NCBI GenBank assembly: GCA_958439195.1
Contig: OY288147.1
Location: forward strand, 62,001-126,000
Direction: 5' to 3'
DNA from: an uncultured Paracoccaceae bacterium
Lineage (GTDB): Bacteria; Pseudomonadota; Alphaproteobacteria; Rhodobacterales; Rhodobacteraceae
Length of the DNA stretch: 64,000 nucleotides
Below are positions 17,642 through 26,351 of this stretch, one piece after another; within the stretch, counting starts at the first letter, position 1; the number at the start of each line of letters is the position of its first letter. The position numbers and the translations under genes were made by a program. The notes under the pieces were generated by a model. The model was not told where the DNA came from, made no database searches, and was given only the letters and a program-made list of their open reading frames with translations.

Positions 17642-17731
17642 GGAGCTGTGGCCGAGTGGTCGAAGGCACACCCCTGCTAAGGGTGCAGGCGGGGAACCGT
17701 CTCGAGGGTTCGAATCCCTTCGGCTCCGCCA
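17642..17731 (+). tRNA. tRNA-Ser (anticodon GCU)
   Basis: A 90-base class II tRNA. The acceptor arms GGAGCTG (17642-17648) and CGGCTCC (17721-17727) pair with one G-U. The anticodon arm is CACCC-CTGCTAA-GGGTG with GCT at 17676-17678, reading AGC/AGU codons. A long variable arm and the T arm GGGTTCGAATCCC follow, and CCA is encoded (17729-17731). An integrated element with a serine recombinase begins directly downstream. Confidence 0.95.
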
Positions 17732-17764
17732 CCAACCCCTGGAAATCCCAGCTCTTTCCGTTCC

Positions 17765-18089
17765 AACAGGGAATTCACCCCTGTTTCCGCACCTTAGGTC
17801 GGTTTTCTTGCCGCGGAGACGCCACCAGCCCCCGCTGATCTCCTCATTTGCCCCTCGCGTCTCTACGCGCCACGCGCCTCGTTCGGTTTGCCCACGCGAC
17901 AAGTACAGGGAATTAACAGGGAATATCCGTTTCCTTGTGCCGTTTTGGTGCTTTTCCACCCGGAATCCTCGCGCGTTTTCCGTGGGTTACGGCCGAATTC
18001 CCTGTTCTTCAGGAACAGGGAATTTAAATCGGCCGATCAGGGAAATAAATCCGGCAGAACAGGGAGAGAATTGGGAAGAACAGGGAAGG
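17765..18089. repeat. iterated AACAGGGAA repeats downstream of tRNA-Ser
   Basis: At least seven direct or inverted copies of a core AACAGGGAA(TT) occur between the tRNA and the recombinase: 17765, 17905, 17915, 18037 (variant), 18056 (variant), 18078, and the perfect palindrome AATTCCCTGTTC-5-GAACAGGGAATT at 17996-18024. No gene is supported in 17732-18102. I recall similar iterated AACAGGGAA motifs beside recombinase/DUF2924/DUF3489 cassettes in other alphaproteobacteria; they may be recombinase binding sites, but that is an inference. Confidence 0.75.
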
Positions 18090-18102
18090 CCTGAATCTTG
18101 GA

Positions 18103-19764
18103 TCAGGCGATACCGAAGAGCCGGGCCTGCGCGGCCCAGTCCATCGGGATGCAATCGCGAATGAGCTGCGCGACGGAAATGTCAGGAAGCTGTCGCCCGT
18201 CGAGGATGGCGGCCTGAACCTTCGGTGCCAGAAAGGCCAGAGGAATGCGGGTGCGGATATAGGGCTCAGAATGCCCGACCTCGCGCGCGATCGCAGTGAG
18301 GGATCTGCCGTTGCGCAAGGCGCACGCCCAGAGATGTGCCTCGGCAAGGATGCGCTGTAGAACCTCGTCGGGTGCGGGGATCATCTCGCCCGCGATGATC
18401 CGGGTTTCCACACCCCGACGGCGGAGGGCAAAAGGACAACTGAAACGGAGCAGCCGGTCTGAGAGCGCTGTGACCGGAACCTTGAGGTCTGCGGCTATCA
18501 CGCCTGGATCAAGCACAAGCTGCAACTTGTCCGGGGCCAGAGTTCCAGAAGAAAGGATGCTGCCGACGAATGCCGGTTCACTTTCCACGCGATCCGCCAA
18601 AGCATCGGCGCGGCGACCGAGGTCAACCGCCCCACTGGCCTCGGGTTGGGTCAGAAGCGAATGGCCTGCCGCGGATTTGCGCAGATGCGCGACGATGATC
18701 TGGCGGATGCTGGCTTCCAGCGCTTCGGCAGGCAAACGCCAACCCGCCGGATCGGTGCCGCCTGTGATCAGGCGGTTTGAGACATAGTAGGCAAAGCGCC
18801 GACCCCGCCGTTTGGTGTGTGTCGGAGTGAGATGATCGCCGGTCTCGTCGCGCAGCTTGCCCATCAGGACCCTGGGTTCGATTGGCGTGGCGCTGCGTCC
18901 CCGCGGGCGTGCACTGGCGGCGATCAACTTGGCTTGCACGCGATCCCACAGAGCAGCGTCGATGATTGCCGGATGCAGGCCGGGGTAACTCTGATCCTTG
19001 TGCCGGATGCGACCGATGTAGACGGGATTGGTGAGCAAGTAGTGCAACTGTCCCCGGGTGAACGGGAACCCACCAGTGCGGCGACCTGATGGAGAAGCCA
19101 GCGCCTTCGACAGAAGGCCACGGCGCGTGGCCTCAAGTTCGACCAGCCGCAGGTTGCCGAGCCTGTCGTAGAGGGTGAACAAATCGACGACTGCTTCGGC
19201 CTCGATAGGGTTGACGACCAGTTCCCGCCGCTGTGAATCAGGATGGCTGTCATAGCCCAGAGGCAAGGTGCCGCCCATCCAGAGTCCCTTCTTCTTGGAG
19301 GCGGCGATTTTGTCGCGGATGCGCTCGGCGGTGACCTCGCGCTCGAACTGGGCGAAGGACAGCAGCACGTTCAAGGTCAGACGGCCCATAGAGGTGGCGG
19401 TGTTGAAGGCTTGGGTGACCGAGACGAAGGAACAGCCCTTGGCGTCCAACCGCTCGACCAACCGCCCGAAGTCGGCAAGGGACCGAGTCAGGCGGTCGAT
19501 CTTGTAGACCACGACCATGCCGATCCGCCCGGCGTCGATCTCGGCGAGCAGGCGTTGCAAGGCGGGCCGGTCAAGATTGCCGCCGGACAAGCCACCATCG
19601 TCGAAGCGGTCGGGGACCAGCTTCCAGCCTTCATGCCGCTGACTGGCAATGTAGGCGGCACAGGCCTCATGCTGGGCATCGAGGGAGTTGAAGGATTGAT
19701 CCAGACCTTCGTCACTGGATTTGCGGGTATAGATCGCGCAGCGGATGATGGGCTTCGGGGTCAT
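18103..19764 (-). CDS. large serine recombinase
   Basis: 553 residues. The N-terminal resolvase catalytic domain has YTRKSSDEG with catalytic Ser at about residue 16, the DDGGLSGGNLDRPALQRLL loop and the KIDRLTRS motif with active arginines. A recombinase domain (GYDSHPDSQRRELVVNPIEA, ending in RRTGGFPFTRGQLHYLLTNPVYIG) and a zinc-ribbon-like/coiled-coil C-terminal part follow. Length matches site-specific integrases of genomic islands rather than small resolvases. It overlaps DUF2924 by four bases (ATGA), and the DUF2924-DUF3489-recombinase operon recurs in alphaproteobacterial islands. Confidence 0.92.
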   Translation of the reverse strand: MTPKPIIRCAIYTRKSSDEGLDQSFNSLDAQHEACAAYIASQRHEGWKLVPDRFDDGGLSGGNLDRPALQRLLAEIDAGRIGMVVVYKIDRLTRSLADFGRLVERLDAKGCSFVSVTQAFNTATSMGRLTLNVLLSFAQFEREVTAERIRDKIAASKKKGLWMGGTLPLGYDSHPDSQRRELVVNPIEAEAVVDLFTLYDRLGNLRLVELEATRRGLLSKALASPSGRRTGGFPFTRGQLHYLLTNPVYIGRIRHKDQSYPGLHPAIIDAALWDRVQAKLIAASARPRGRSATPIEPRVLMGKLRDETGDHLTPTHTKRRGRRFAYYVSNRLITGGTDPAGWRLPAEALEASIRQIIVAHLRKSAAGHSLLTQPEASGAVDLGRRADALADRVESEPAFVGSILSSGTLAPDKLQLVLDPGVIAADLKVPVTALSDRLLRFSCPFALRRRGVETRIIAGEMIPAPDEVLQRILAEAHLWACALRNGRSLTAIAREVGHSEPYIRTRIPLAFLAPKVQAAILDGRQLPDISVAQLIRDCIPMDWAAQARLFGIA

Positions 19765-20273
19765 GCGGCACGTGCCTGCCGGGATCTATCGGCGGGGCAG
19801 ACCTTTACCTTCGGTCCCTTTGGCGCCTTCGTCGCCGTTGCCTTGCCCTTCGCTGGGTTGCGATCGCCAGCTTCTCCCCCGCCGACGAGGCCAAAGAACC
19901 TCGGCCCCGACCAGCGCGCACCGGTGATGGCGCGGGCGATGGCGGAGAGCGAGCGATGCTGGCTACCGTTCCAGAGAAAGCCCTCGGGCAGGACATCGAC
20001 GACATGGGTGGTGCCGTTCCATTCGCGCAAGAGTCGGGCGCCGGACTGCAGCGTGGGCGAGGCTTTGCGTTCCTCGCCCGCAGCGATCCTATCAAGCCGG
20101 GCACGAAGAGTGGCGGGCAAACCACCCTCCGACTTGGCTTGCAGCTCAAAGGCGAGGAAGCGCCGTTGCATGGGCTGGCTCATGCAGGCGGGAACATCGC
20201 CACCGATGAGGTCGGACCAGAGACGGGCAAGCGCAGCCCGGTCCATCGCATCGAGATCGGCGAGCATGGTCAT
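19761..20273 (-). CDS. DUF2924 domain protein
   Basis: 170 residues, overlapping the recombinase start downstream and the DUF3489 stop upstream, so the three genes form one transcript. The DUF2924 pattern is RAALARLWSDLIGGDVPACMSQPMQRRFLAFELQ, followed by GARLLREWNGTTHVVDVLPEGFLWNGSQHRSLSAIARAITGARWSGPRFFGL. The C-terminal 35 residues are Lys/Ala-rich and probably bind nucleic acid or are disordered. The family is always tied to this recombinase cassette; a role as recombination accessory factor is inferred, not shown. Confidence 0.88.
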   Translation of the reverse strand: MTMLADLDAMDRAALARLWSDLIGGDVPACMSQPMQRRFLAFELQAKSEGGLPATLRARLDRIAAGEERKASPTLQSGARLLREWNGTTHVVDVLPEGFLWNGSQHRSLSAIARAITGARWSGPRFFGLVGGGEAGDRNPAKGKATATKAPKGPKVKVCPADRSRQARAA

Positions 20274-20758
20274 ACGCGGGCCTCGAGGACAGCTTCGCCA
20301 TGGTTTGTTGAAGTGGGACTGGAGCCGTCAGCATCTGAGGTCAACGTAGCGTCCTCCACCTCAACGGACTCACGACAGTCGTCATTGCCGTCGACCGTCG
20401 TGCCAGCTGCAACCTTTGCGGCAGCCTCAATCGCGTAGATGGTGTCATCGCCTTCGTGACAGCGGGTGAGGTGAAGACCGGCCTTGCGCAAGCCGGTCAG
20501 AGCGGCGCGGACCGTGTGGGCCTGCCAGCCGGTCTCCGTCATGATCTGGGTGAGGCTTGCACCGCCCGGCGCTTCCAGCATCGCACGCAAGAGTGCAGCT
20601 TTTGTCTGGCGCGGCTGCTTCGTCGCGGTTGTGACAACAGGCCCCATTACGGTGAGTCCCGTCTGGCTGACTGATCGAACGTTTGTCCTGCCCTCAGGTT
20701 TAGTGCCTGCCGTCTGTGTTGCGGCAGGGCTGTGGGTCTTGGTCTTTGCTTTGGTCAT
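20270..20758 (-). CDS. DUF3489 domain protein
   Basis: 162 residues from ATG 20758 (MTKAKTKTHSPAATQ), the start that removes an Arg-rich, unsupported extension. The N-terminal 45 residues are Thr/Lys-rich and probably disordered. The core PRQTKAALLRAMLEAPGGASLTQIMTETGWQAHTVRAALTGLRKAGLHLTR is a winged-helix DNA-binding domain of the DUF3489 type. First gene of the three-gene recombinase operon; likely a DNA-binding accessory or regulator. Confidence 0.85.
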   Translation of the reverse strand: MTKAKTKTHSPAATQTAGTKPEGRTNVRSVSQTGLTVMGPVVTTATKQPRQTKAALLRAMLEAPGGASLTQIMTETGWQAHTVRAALTGLRKAGLHLTRCHEGDDTIYAIEAAAKVAAGTTVDGNDDCRESVEVEDATLTSDADGSSPTSTNHGEAVLEARV

Positions 20759-21002
20759 GATTGGCTCCGGTTGATCCGAACGGGCGGGCTGCCGCGCTCT
20801 GGTACCGAGCCGAGCCCGGACGGCGCCGGGCATGGGTCACAGCAACGCTCTGGTGGTGGGGGAAGTCCAGTTCTTGTTGCCGGACGCTGACGTCGTGGCT
20901 TCGATTTTTGCAGGGGAGTGCGTGTGCCGAGAACGTACTTCTCGATTGCCAAAACTCTTCTTATCTGTTACCCATTGCGAACCAGATTTAGGTGCCTCTC
21001 CC

Positions 21003-21338
21003 TTGGAACTCAGCTTCGCGGATGCCTCGTTCCAGGACCTCTGCTCCCGACGGGACTTGCTTGTGCGCGCGTACGGCGCCGCACTCACGAAGACGATTTG
21101 CTGCAGGTTTGCTGTGCTGACTGCTGCCCCAACACTCGAACAGGTTCCTATTGGTCTGCCCGTCGGTTTGACGCGACTCGACCCCGCGGGGACCTACGCC
21201 GTTGCCGTCGGCGCAACACACCGCCTCTTATTCCAGGCTCTGCCCAAGGAGACAGACACCATGATCGACCTGTCACAGATATCCAAACTGCTTGTCGTCG
21301 GTCTGGAGCCCAACCCGTCCACGAAGGCAGGGCAGTGA
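21003..21338 (+). CDS. higB: HigB-like toxin (RelE/ParE fold)
   Basis: 111 residues from TTG 21003, chosen because the family starts with (M)ELSFAD and TTAGG sits about 10 bases upstream; the open frame continues to 20832 but that part has no family resemblance. The order ELSFADASFQDLCSRRD, AYGAALTKTICCRF, then AGTYAVAVGATHRLLF and a C-terminal IDLSQISKLLVVGL follows HigB killer proteins, ribosome-dependent mRNA interferases. The similarity is by pattern, not alignment. Its stop overlaps the start of the next gene (TGATG), as in toxin-first HigBA operons. Confidence 0.7.
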   Translation: MELSFADASFQDLCSRRDLLVRAYGAALTKTICCRFAVLTAAPTLEQVPIGLPVGLTRLDPAGTYAVAVGATHRLLFQALPKETDTMIDLSQISKLLVVGLEPNPSTKAGQ

Positions 21339-22444
21339 TGGCCAAATCCGATACGCCCCAGGTCTTCACTCCCGATTACGCCTCGCCGCCGGGCGATCTC
21401 CTGCAGGAATACCTCGAACATCTGGGAATATCCTCACGCGAGCTTGCGCGGCGCTGCGGGCGATCCGGCAAACTGATCGCGGAGATTGTGAGTGGCAAGG
21501 CGGCGCTTGAGCCTCTCACCGCCCTTCAGCTGGAGCGCGTTCTGGATGTCCCGGCGTCCGTCTGGAGCAATATGGAGGCCGCATATCAACTGCATCAGGC
21601 CCGCACGGCGGAGAGCGAGGACTTCGCCGCAAGCCATGCCTGGGCCAAGGCCTTCCCGCTGGCTGACCTCGCCGAGCGTGGCCACTTGACTCGCAAGACT
21701 GACAAAGCCGATCAGGTGAAAGAGGTCCTGAAGTTCTTCGGTGTCGGCAGCGTCAAAGCATGCGAGGACCGCATCGACGAGCTGCTGCAGGTCGACTACC
21801 GGACGTCGCCAAGCTTCGACAACGACCAGTGGTCCCTTGCTGCCTGGTTGCGCATAGGAGAGCGCCGCGCTGCCGACATCGAATGCGCGGAGTATGACCG
21901 CGACGCCTTTCTGGCAGCCTTGAAGGTCATTCGCACTTTGACCTGCGGCTCAATCCCGGACGCCTTGCCCTTGGTGCAAGCCAAATGCGCCGCAGCCGGT
22001 GTGGCCTTTGTTATGGAACCTGCACTGCCCAAGGTTCGCGTCAGTGGCGTCTCGCGCTGGCTGAGCCCTCGCAAAGGTCTCATTCAGCAAAGTCTCCGCC
22101 ACAGGTCGAACGACCACTTCTGGTTCACCTTCTTCCACGAATGCGCCCATCTGCTGCTGCACAGCCGGAAGTCCATCTTCATCGACATGCCGAAAGGCGC
22201 GGGCAGCGCGGGGCCGAAAGAGGAAGCCGAAGCCAACACCTGGGCTGCAGACTTCTTGATCCCGTCGGCCGCGATGCGCGCGTTCCGTATGAAGTTCACC
22301 GGCACGGACGGCGAGGTGCGCCGTTTTGCCCAAGCTCTCGGGATCGCCCCCGGCATCGTGGTTGGGCAGCTTCAGCACGACGGGGTCATTCACCACGCGG
22401 CTCTCAACGCACTGAAGGTTTATCATCGCGAGGACAACGAGTGA
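21338..22444 (+). CDS. higA: HigA-type antitoxin fused to ImmA/IrrE peptidase domain
   Basis: 368 residues from ATG 21338. The N-terminal helix-turn-helix (GISSRELARRCGRSGKLIAEIVSGKAAL, residues about 30-60) is the XRE/HigA DNA-binding domain that neutralises HigB and represses the operon. The C-terminal half carries an IrrE/ImmA zinc peptidase site, HECAH at residues 267-271, followed by EAEANTWAADFLIP with the third zinc ligand region. Antitoxins with an added ImmA domain are known; cleavage by this domain might tie antitoxin level to stress. Confidence 0.85.
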   Translation: MAKSDTPQVFTPDYASPPGDLLQEYLEHLGISSRELARRCGRSGKLIAEIVSGKAALEPLTALQLERVLDVPASVWSNMEAAYQLHQARTAESEDFAASHAWAKAFPLADLAERGHLTRKTDKADQVKEVLKFFGVGSVKACEDRIDELLQVDYRTSPSFDNDQWSLAAWLRIGERRAADIECAEYDRDAFLAALKVIRTLTCGSIPDALPLVQAKCAAAGVAFVMEPALPKVRVSGVSRWLSPRKGLIQQSLRHRSNDHFWFTFFHECAHLLLHSRKSIFIDMPKGAGSAGPKEEAEANTWAADFLIPSAAMRAFRMKFTGTDGEVRRFAQALGIAPGIVVGQLQHDGVIHHAALNALKVYHREDNE

Positions 22445-22592
22445 TACGCAATGATATCCATTTACTATGAAGTAAGGTGTTACGCATCACGTATCACATA
22501 ATTGACTCACGGCCCTTTTGAGCGCATAAGGAGGGGAACGATTCCGTCACCTGACGGGGGACTTTCCCTTTTGGCTCAAGGAGGCTGCCGCC
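22445..22592. promoter_or_regulatory. AT-rich intergenic region with hairpin
   Basis: This gap is much more AT-rich than its flanks (TTACGCATCACGTATCACAT near 22481). CCGTCA-CC-TGACGG at 22544-22557 forms a small hairpin in front of AAGGAGG, the ribosome site of the methyltransferase. It could end the higBA transcript or control the next gene; the choice cannot be made from sequence. Confidence 0.35.
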
Positions 22593-23909
22593 ATGGCCCA
22601 GCTTATCGAACAGATCTCTCCCGGCGCGCTGCGACCCTGGGCGCGCAATGCGCGGACCCATTCGAAGAAGCAGCTGCGCCAGATCGCGCAGTCGATTGAG
22701 ACCTTCGGCTTTACGAACCCGGTGCTGATCGATCAGGCGAACACCATCCTCGCCGGTCACGGTCGGGTGGAGGCGGCGAAGATGCTGGGCATGGCCGCGG
22801 TGCCCTGCTTGCGCATCGAGCACATGACCCAGGCCGAGAAGCGGGCCTATGTGATTGCCGACAACAAGCTGGCGCTGAACGCGGGCTGGGATGATGGCAT
22901 TCTGGCGGAAGAGCTGAAGGGTCTTCTGGCGACCGAGGATCTGGGCTTCGATATCGGCGTCATCGGTTTTGAGGTGTCGGAGATCGACAGTCTGATCGAG
23001 GGGATTGCCCCGGAGGAGTCCGGGGACCCTGCGGAGGATGTCGTGCCTGACGTCGCGCCACGCCGGGTGCATCCGGGCGATGTCTGGCAGCTTGGTCCGC
23101 ATCGGCTTGTCTGTGGCGATGCGCTGGACGCGGAGGTCCTTGCCCTTCTGATGCAGGGGGATGTGGCGCGGATGGTGTTTTGCGATCCGCCCTACAACGT
23201 GAAGATCGACGGCCATGTTGGCGGGTCAGGCCGCACCAAGCATCGTGAGTTCGCCATGGCCTCGGGCGAGATGACGGAAAGCGAGTTCACCACCTTCCTG
23301 ACCGATGCCTTCCGGAACCTTGCGGATCACAGCATGGACGGCTCCATCCATTACCTCTGCATGGACTGGCGCCACATGCGCGAGATGCAGGCGGCAGGTC
23401 ATGCGGTCTATGACGAGTTGAAGAACCTGATCGTCTGGGTCAAGGACAATGGCGGCATGGGCACCTTCTACCGCTCCCGCCATGAGTTGATCTTCGCCTT
23501 CAAGAAGGGCACCGCCCCGCATGTGAACAGCTTCGAGTTGGGCCAGCATGGGCGCTACCGCACGAATGTCTGGAACTACCGCGGTGTGAACACCATGCGG
23601 AAGGGACGCATGGAAGAGTTGCAGCTGCATCCCACCGTGAAGCCGGTGCAGATGATTGCGGACGCGATCAAGGATGTCTCGGCCCGAGGCGAGATCGTAC
23701 TGGACACATTTGGCGGATCGGGGTCCACGCTGATTGCGGCCGAGAAGACTGGTCGTCGGGCACGCTTGGTGGAACTGGACCCGATCTACTGTGACCGCAC
23801 CATCGCCCGCTGGGAGATCACGGCCAAGGATGATGCCGAACAGATCGTCTGTGGTTGGCCGCGGGCGGCAGATCTGGCCGCGGCAGCACCAGCGGCGGCG
23901 GCGGAATGA
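22593..23909 (+). CDS. ParB-domain/DNA methyltransferase fusion
   Basis: 438 residues with CAAGGAGG upstream of ATG 22593. Residues 1-100 are a ParB/Srx-like N-terminal domain (LRPWARNARTHSKKQLRQIAQSI ... NTILAGHGRVEAAKMLG). Residues about 165-425 are a beta-class adenine-N6/cytosine-N4 methyltransferase: DPPY at residues 198-201, then the SAM-binding FGGSGST at 373-379, an order typical of the beta class. Such fusions are common in prophages and islands. The recognition sequence is unknown and no restriction enzyme is adjacent, so it is an orphan methylase. Confidence 0.92.
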   Translation: MAQLIEQISPGALRPWARNARTHSKKQLRQIAQSIETFGFTNPVLIDQANTILAGHGRVEAAKMLGMAAVPCLRIEHMTQAEKRAYVIADNKLALNAGWDDGILAEELKGLLATEDLGFDIGVIGFEVSEIDSLIEGIAPEESGDPAEDVVPDVAPRRVHPGDVWQLGPHRLVCGDALDAEVLALLMQGDVARMVFCDPPYNVKIDGHVGGSGRTKHREFAMASGEMTESEFTTFLTDAFRNLADHSMDGSIHYLCMDWRHMREMQAAGHAVYDELKNLIVWVKDNGGMGTFYRSRHELIFAFKKGTAPHVNSFELGQHGRYRTNVWNYRGVNTMRKGRMEELQLHPTVKPVQMIADAIKDVSARGEIVLDTFGGSGSTLIAAEKTGRRARLVELDPIYCDRTIARWEITAKDDAEQIVCGWPRAADLAAAAPAAAAE

Positions 23910-24625
23910 CCAAGCGGGGTCCCGGCAAAAGCCTTGGCCCTTTGGCCACCCGGCCGGGCTATGAGGTGGGCTATGCCAAGCCCCCTGAGGTCACGCGCTT
24001 CCAGAAGGGCAAATCCGGCAATCCGCGCGGCCGGCCCAAGGGGGCCAAGAACAAGCTGCCTGCCCTGAATGAAGAACGCATGAAGTCCATCATTCTGGAG
24101 GAAGCCTACCGGACGATCACCGTCCGAGATGGCGAACGCAATGTCAGCGTGCCGATTGCGCGCGCTGTCCTGCGATCCTTGGCCGTCAACGCCGTCAAAG
24201 GCCAGCACCGGTCACAGCGGCTGTTCGCGGAACTCTTGTCTTCCGTGGAAACCGCCAACCGCGATCTGAACGACCGCTGGCTGGATGCGGCCATGACCTA
24301 CAAGATCGAATGGGATCGTGAGTTGGAACGCCGCCGGGTCCTGGGCATCACACATTTGCCTGACCCTCTCCCCCATCCCGATCACATCCGCATCGATGTG
24401 CGCCGCGGCACCGCCCGCGTCGTCGGGCCCTCCACCAAGGAAGAGAAGGCCTTCTGGGACGACTGCATGGCCCGCAAGGCGGAGTTTGAGGCGGAGATCG
24501 AGGAACTGCAGGACATGCTGGCAAACGAGACCGACCCCAAAATGCGCAAGATCCTGGAGGAGGACCTTGCGCAGTCGAAGACTATCGTGGGGTTCCTCAG
24601 TCGGGCGGAGCGGGGGGAGTTGTGA
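23906..24625 (+). CDS. DUF5681 domain protein
   Basis: 239 residues from ATG 23906, overlapping the methyltransferase stop by four bases. The N-terminal motif TRFQKGKSGNPRGRPKGAKNK is the DUF5681 signature, a basic, probably nucleic-acid-binding stretch that often lies ahead of phage terminase genes. The remainder is helical, ending in an acidic coiled-coil region (KAEFEAEIEELQDML). A terminase is not present next to it, so it may be a prophage remnant. Function unknown. Confidence 0.85.
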   Translation: MTKRGPGKSLGPLATRPGYEVGYAKPPEVTRFQKGKSGNPRGRPKGAKNKLPALNEERMKSIILEEAYRTITVRDGERNVSVPIARAVLRSLAVNAVKGQHRSQRLFAELLSSVETANRDLNDRWLDAAMTYKIEWDRELERRRVLGITHLPDPLPHPDHIRIDVRRGTARVVGPSTKEEKAFWDDCMARKAEFEAEIEELQDMLANETDPKMRKILEEDLAQSKTIVGFLSRAERGEL

Positions 24626-24730
24626 CGGGCGTGGGGCCAGCAAGTCAGTCAAAGGCCCGCGACTATGAAAGTTCTGTAACCGGGCAGTCGCTTGTGATTT
24701 ACCAAAGACAAATGCCCAAGGGAGCGACAC

Positions 24731-25048
24731 ATGACTTCGATCAATCTCAATGACCTGACCCTCGCAGAGCTGAAGCAGCTGCAAAAGGACATCGCAAAGA
24801 CTATCGCGGGTTTTGATAACCGCAAGCGCAGTGAAGCTCTCAGCGCACTGGAAGCTAAGGCGCAGGAATTAGGCTTCAGCCTCGCAGACCTCATCGGCAC
24901 AAAGCCGGCGCGGAAGCGTAGTTCCCCAGCCCGGAAGTATCGCCATCCCGAAAACCCGGAGATCACTTGGTCAGGGCGTGGGCGCAAGCCGCGGTGGTTC
25001 GTTGCGGCGCTGGATGCAGGGAAGACCGCGGAGGCAATGGAGGCCTGA
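24731..25048 (+). CDS. H-NS family nucleoid protein
   Basis: 105 residues. The N-terminal helices (LNDLTLAELKQLQKDIAKTI ... EALSALEAKAQELGF) form the oligomerising coiled coil. The C-terminal DNA-binding end is PEITWSGRGRKPRWFVAAL, the alphaproteobacterial HvrA/H-NS motif that contacts AT-rich minor grooves. GGGAGCGAC lies upstream of ATG 24731. On an island such a protein may silence acquired genes. It is the last intact gene of the element. Confidence 0.9.
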   Translation: MTSINLNDLTLAELKQLQKDIAKTIAGFDNRKRSEALSALEAKAQELGFSLADLIGTKPARKRSSPARKYRHPENPEITWSGRGRKPRWFVAALDAGKTAEAMEA

Positions 25049-25412
25049 GGGGGAACGGCGTGCGGTCCGGATCTTGGGTTATAGGCAAGCGCTGGGGCCC
25101 AAAGCGGACACGTCTGCTGCGAGTGGCAGCTTTGGGCAAATTGTCTTGAAAAATAACGTTGTCCGCCGGTTCTGTCGCTAATTGACTGTCCGTTATGGCA
25201 GGGAGGTGCTGGCATGATGGGATCGCGGCAAACAGCACAGGGAGCGTTGTCTAACCAATCGCCCCTCTTCATCGACAATACAAACTCTGGTCAGTTCCAG
25301 CGACACGTACAACCCAAAATAAAGCGCAGTCATCGTCCGTGCTCCTTGGCCATGATTGCTTCCAGGAAGGAAAACACCAGCAGATTTGGGACCGAAATCC
25401 TGATTGCGCCAT
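25049..25412. other. intergenic region without recognisable gene
   Basis: I see no coding region or RNA here. The stretch lies between the H-NS gene and a transposase fragment and is probably debris of the island end. Confidence 0.4.
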
Positions 25413-25568
25413 CTGAACCAGCACTGGTTCCTGACCCTTGCGGATGCGGCAGAAAAGTTGGAGGCTTGGCGTAGACACTACAACGAGGAACGGCCACACG
25501 GCGCGATCGGAAACAAGGTCCCGAGCATGCTGATGAAATCAGGGGGCGTCACCAGCCCGTCACCCTGA
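25413..25568 (+). pseudogene. IS3-family transposase 3' fragment
   Basis: Reads HWFLTLADAAEKLEAWRRHY followed by NEERPHGAIGNKVPS to the TGA at 25566, the C-terminal end of an IS3/IS407-type OrfB with the last DDE-domain helix. Everything upstream of the HWFL block is missing. The bases after the stop (to about 25620) look like the IS right end (TCCAAGGTTGGGGGGCGGATCA). A second, shorter remnant of the same element is at 35991-36047. Confidence 0.7.
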
Positions 25569-25762
25569 GCGAAGCCGGAAAACTCTGCTTCCGGGCGGTC
25601 CAAGGTTGGGGGGCGGATCACTCAAACTCAGAGTCTCGCTCACGCTGGATAGAAGTTGTGGGCAATGTCACATCCAATCAGAAATTTTGAGGCCCGCCGC
25701 AACATGAAGTGTGTTATGCGAAAGCAGCCCAGTATTCCAATGTTACGAAGAAGAGGTGTCGC

Positions 25763-26350
25763 GTGACCACCGTCAGGGACCTAAATGCGTTCGTCGTAGC
25801 ATTGTTGATGGGATTGCCTTTGGCTTTGCCGGCAATGGCGGATGGTGAATTCTTACAGCTCGATTATGCGCCCGGCGCCAGTTCCGTAAGCGCAAGTGTC
25901 GTGAGGGGGCCTTTTGGCTTGGCGTTCGGGTGGTCGGATTTTGAATCCGGCAGCGCGGTCAGTGCTAATGCAACCTACGGCGTGCATGTGCCCATGTTGG
26001 GGGACGGGGCGTTGATTCGGTTTGGTCCGTCCTTGCGGCTCGATGAAGAAGATCAATTCGATCTGGGTGTCAAAGCGGTTTTCGAAAGCTACTCGCCGAC
26101 GTCATGGGGCAGCGTTTTTGTGCTGACAGATTTCAACACGATACAGAATGAATACCTGCTCTTGGGCGAGGTTTCCCACGCCGCCAGCGGGCTGAATGCG
26201 TCGCTGGCCATCCAGGGCAGTGACGAGGACTTTCAGGAAAACACGCTTGTCGTCGGGTATGACATCCCTCAATCACGCGGGCGGCTCAGGCTCGGGTACC
26301 GTTTCGAGGCGCAGCAGGTTCTGCTCGGCTTTTCGGTGAACACGTTCTGA
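25763..26350 (+). CDS. small secreted / outer-membrane beta-barrel-like protein
   Basis: 195 residues from GTG 25763 with AAGAGG upstream; an in-frame longer start at 25709 would leave the signal peptide internal. Residues about 7-27 (LNAFVVALLMGLPLALPAMA) form a Sec signal peptide cleaved at AMA-DG. The mature part alternates short amphipathic strands (VVRGPFGLAFGWSDFESG, ALIRFGPSLRLDEED, RLRLGYRFEAQQVLLGF) and ends in Phe, the outer-membrane barrel signature. I do not recognise the family. It lies upstream of the glycanase and synthase genes and might serve polysaccharide export; unproven. Confidence 0.65.
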   Translation: MTTVRDLNAFVVALLMGLPLALPAMADGEFLQLDYAPGASSVSASVVRGPFGLAFGWSDFESGSAVSANATYGVHVPMLGDGALIRFGPSLRLDEEDQFDLGVKAVFESYSPTSWGSVFVLTDFNTIQNEYLLLGEVSHAASGLNASLAIQGSDEDFQENTLVVGYDIPQSRGRLRLGYRFEAQQVLLGFSVNTF

Positions 26351-26351
26351 C

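Noticed and set aside
17642..17731. A duplicated 3' tRNA end as the far attachment site of the element
   Set aside because: I could not find a second copy of GTTCGAATCCCTTCGGCTCC in the window, so the right boundary of the element remains undefined.
17012..17959. 315-codon open frame on the minus strand crossing ychF and the tRNA
   Set aside because: It overlaps ychF and tRNA-Ser, without domain resemblance.
20832..21002. Extended N terminus of the HigB frame
   Set aside because: The extra 57 codons lack similarity to HigB; the family start at TTG 21003 has a ribosome site.
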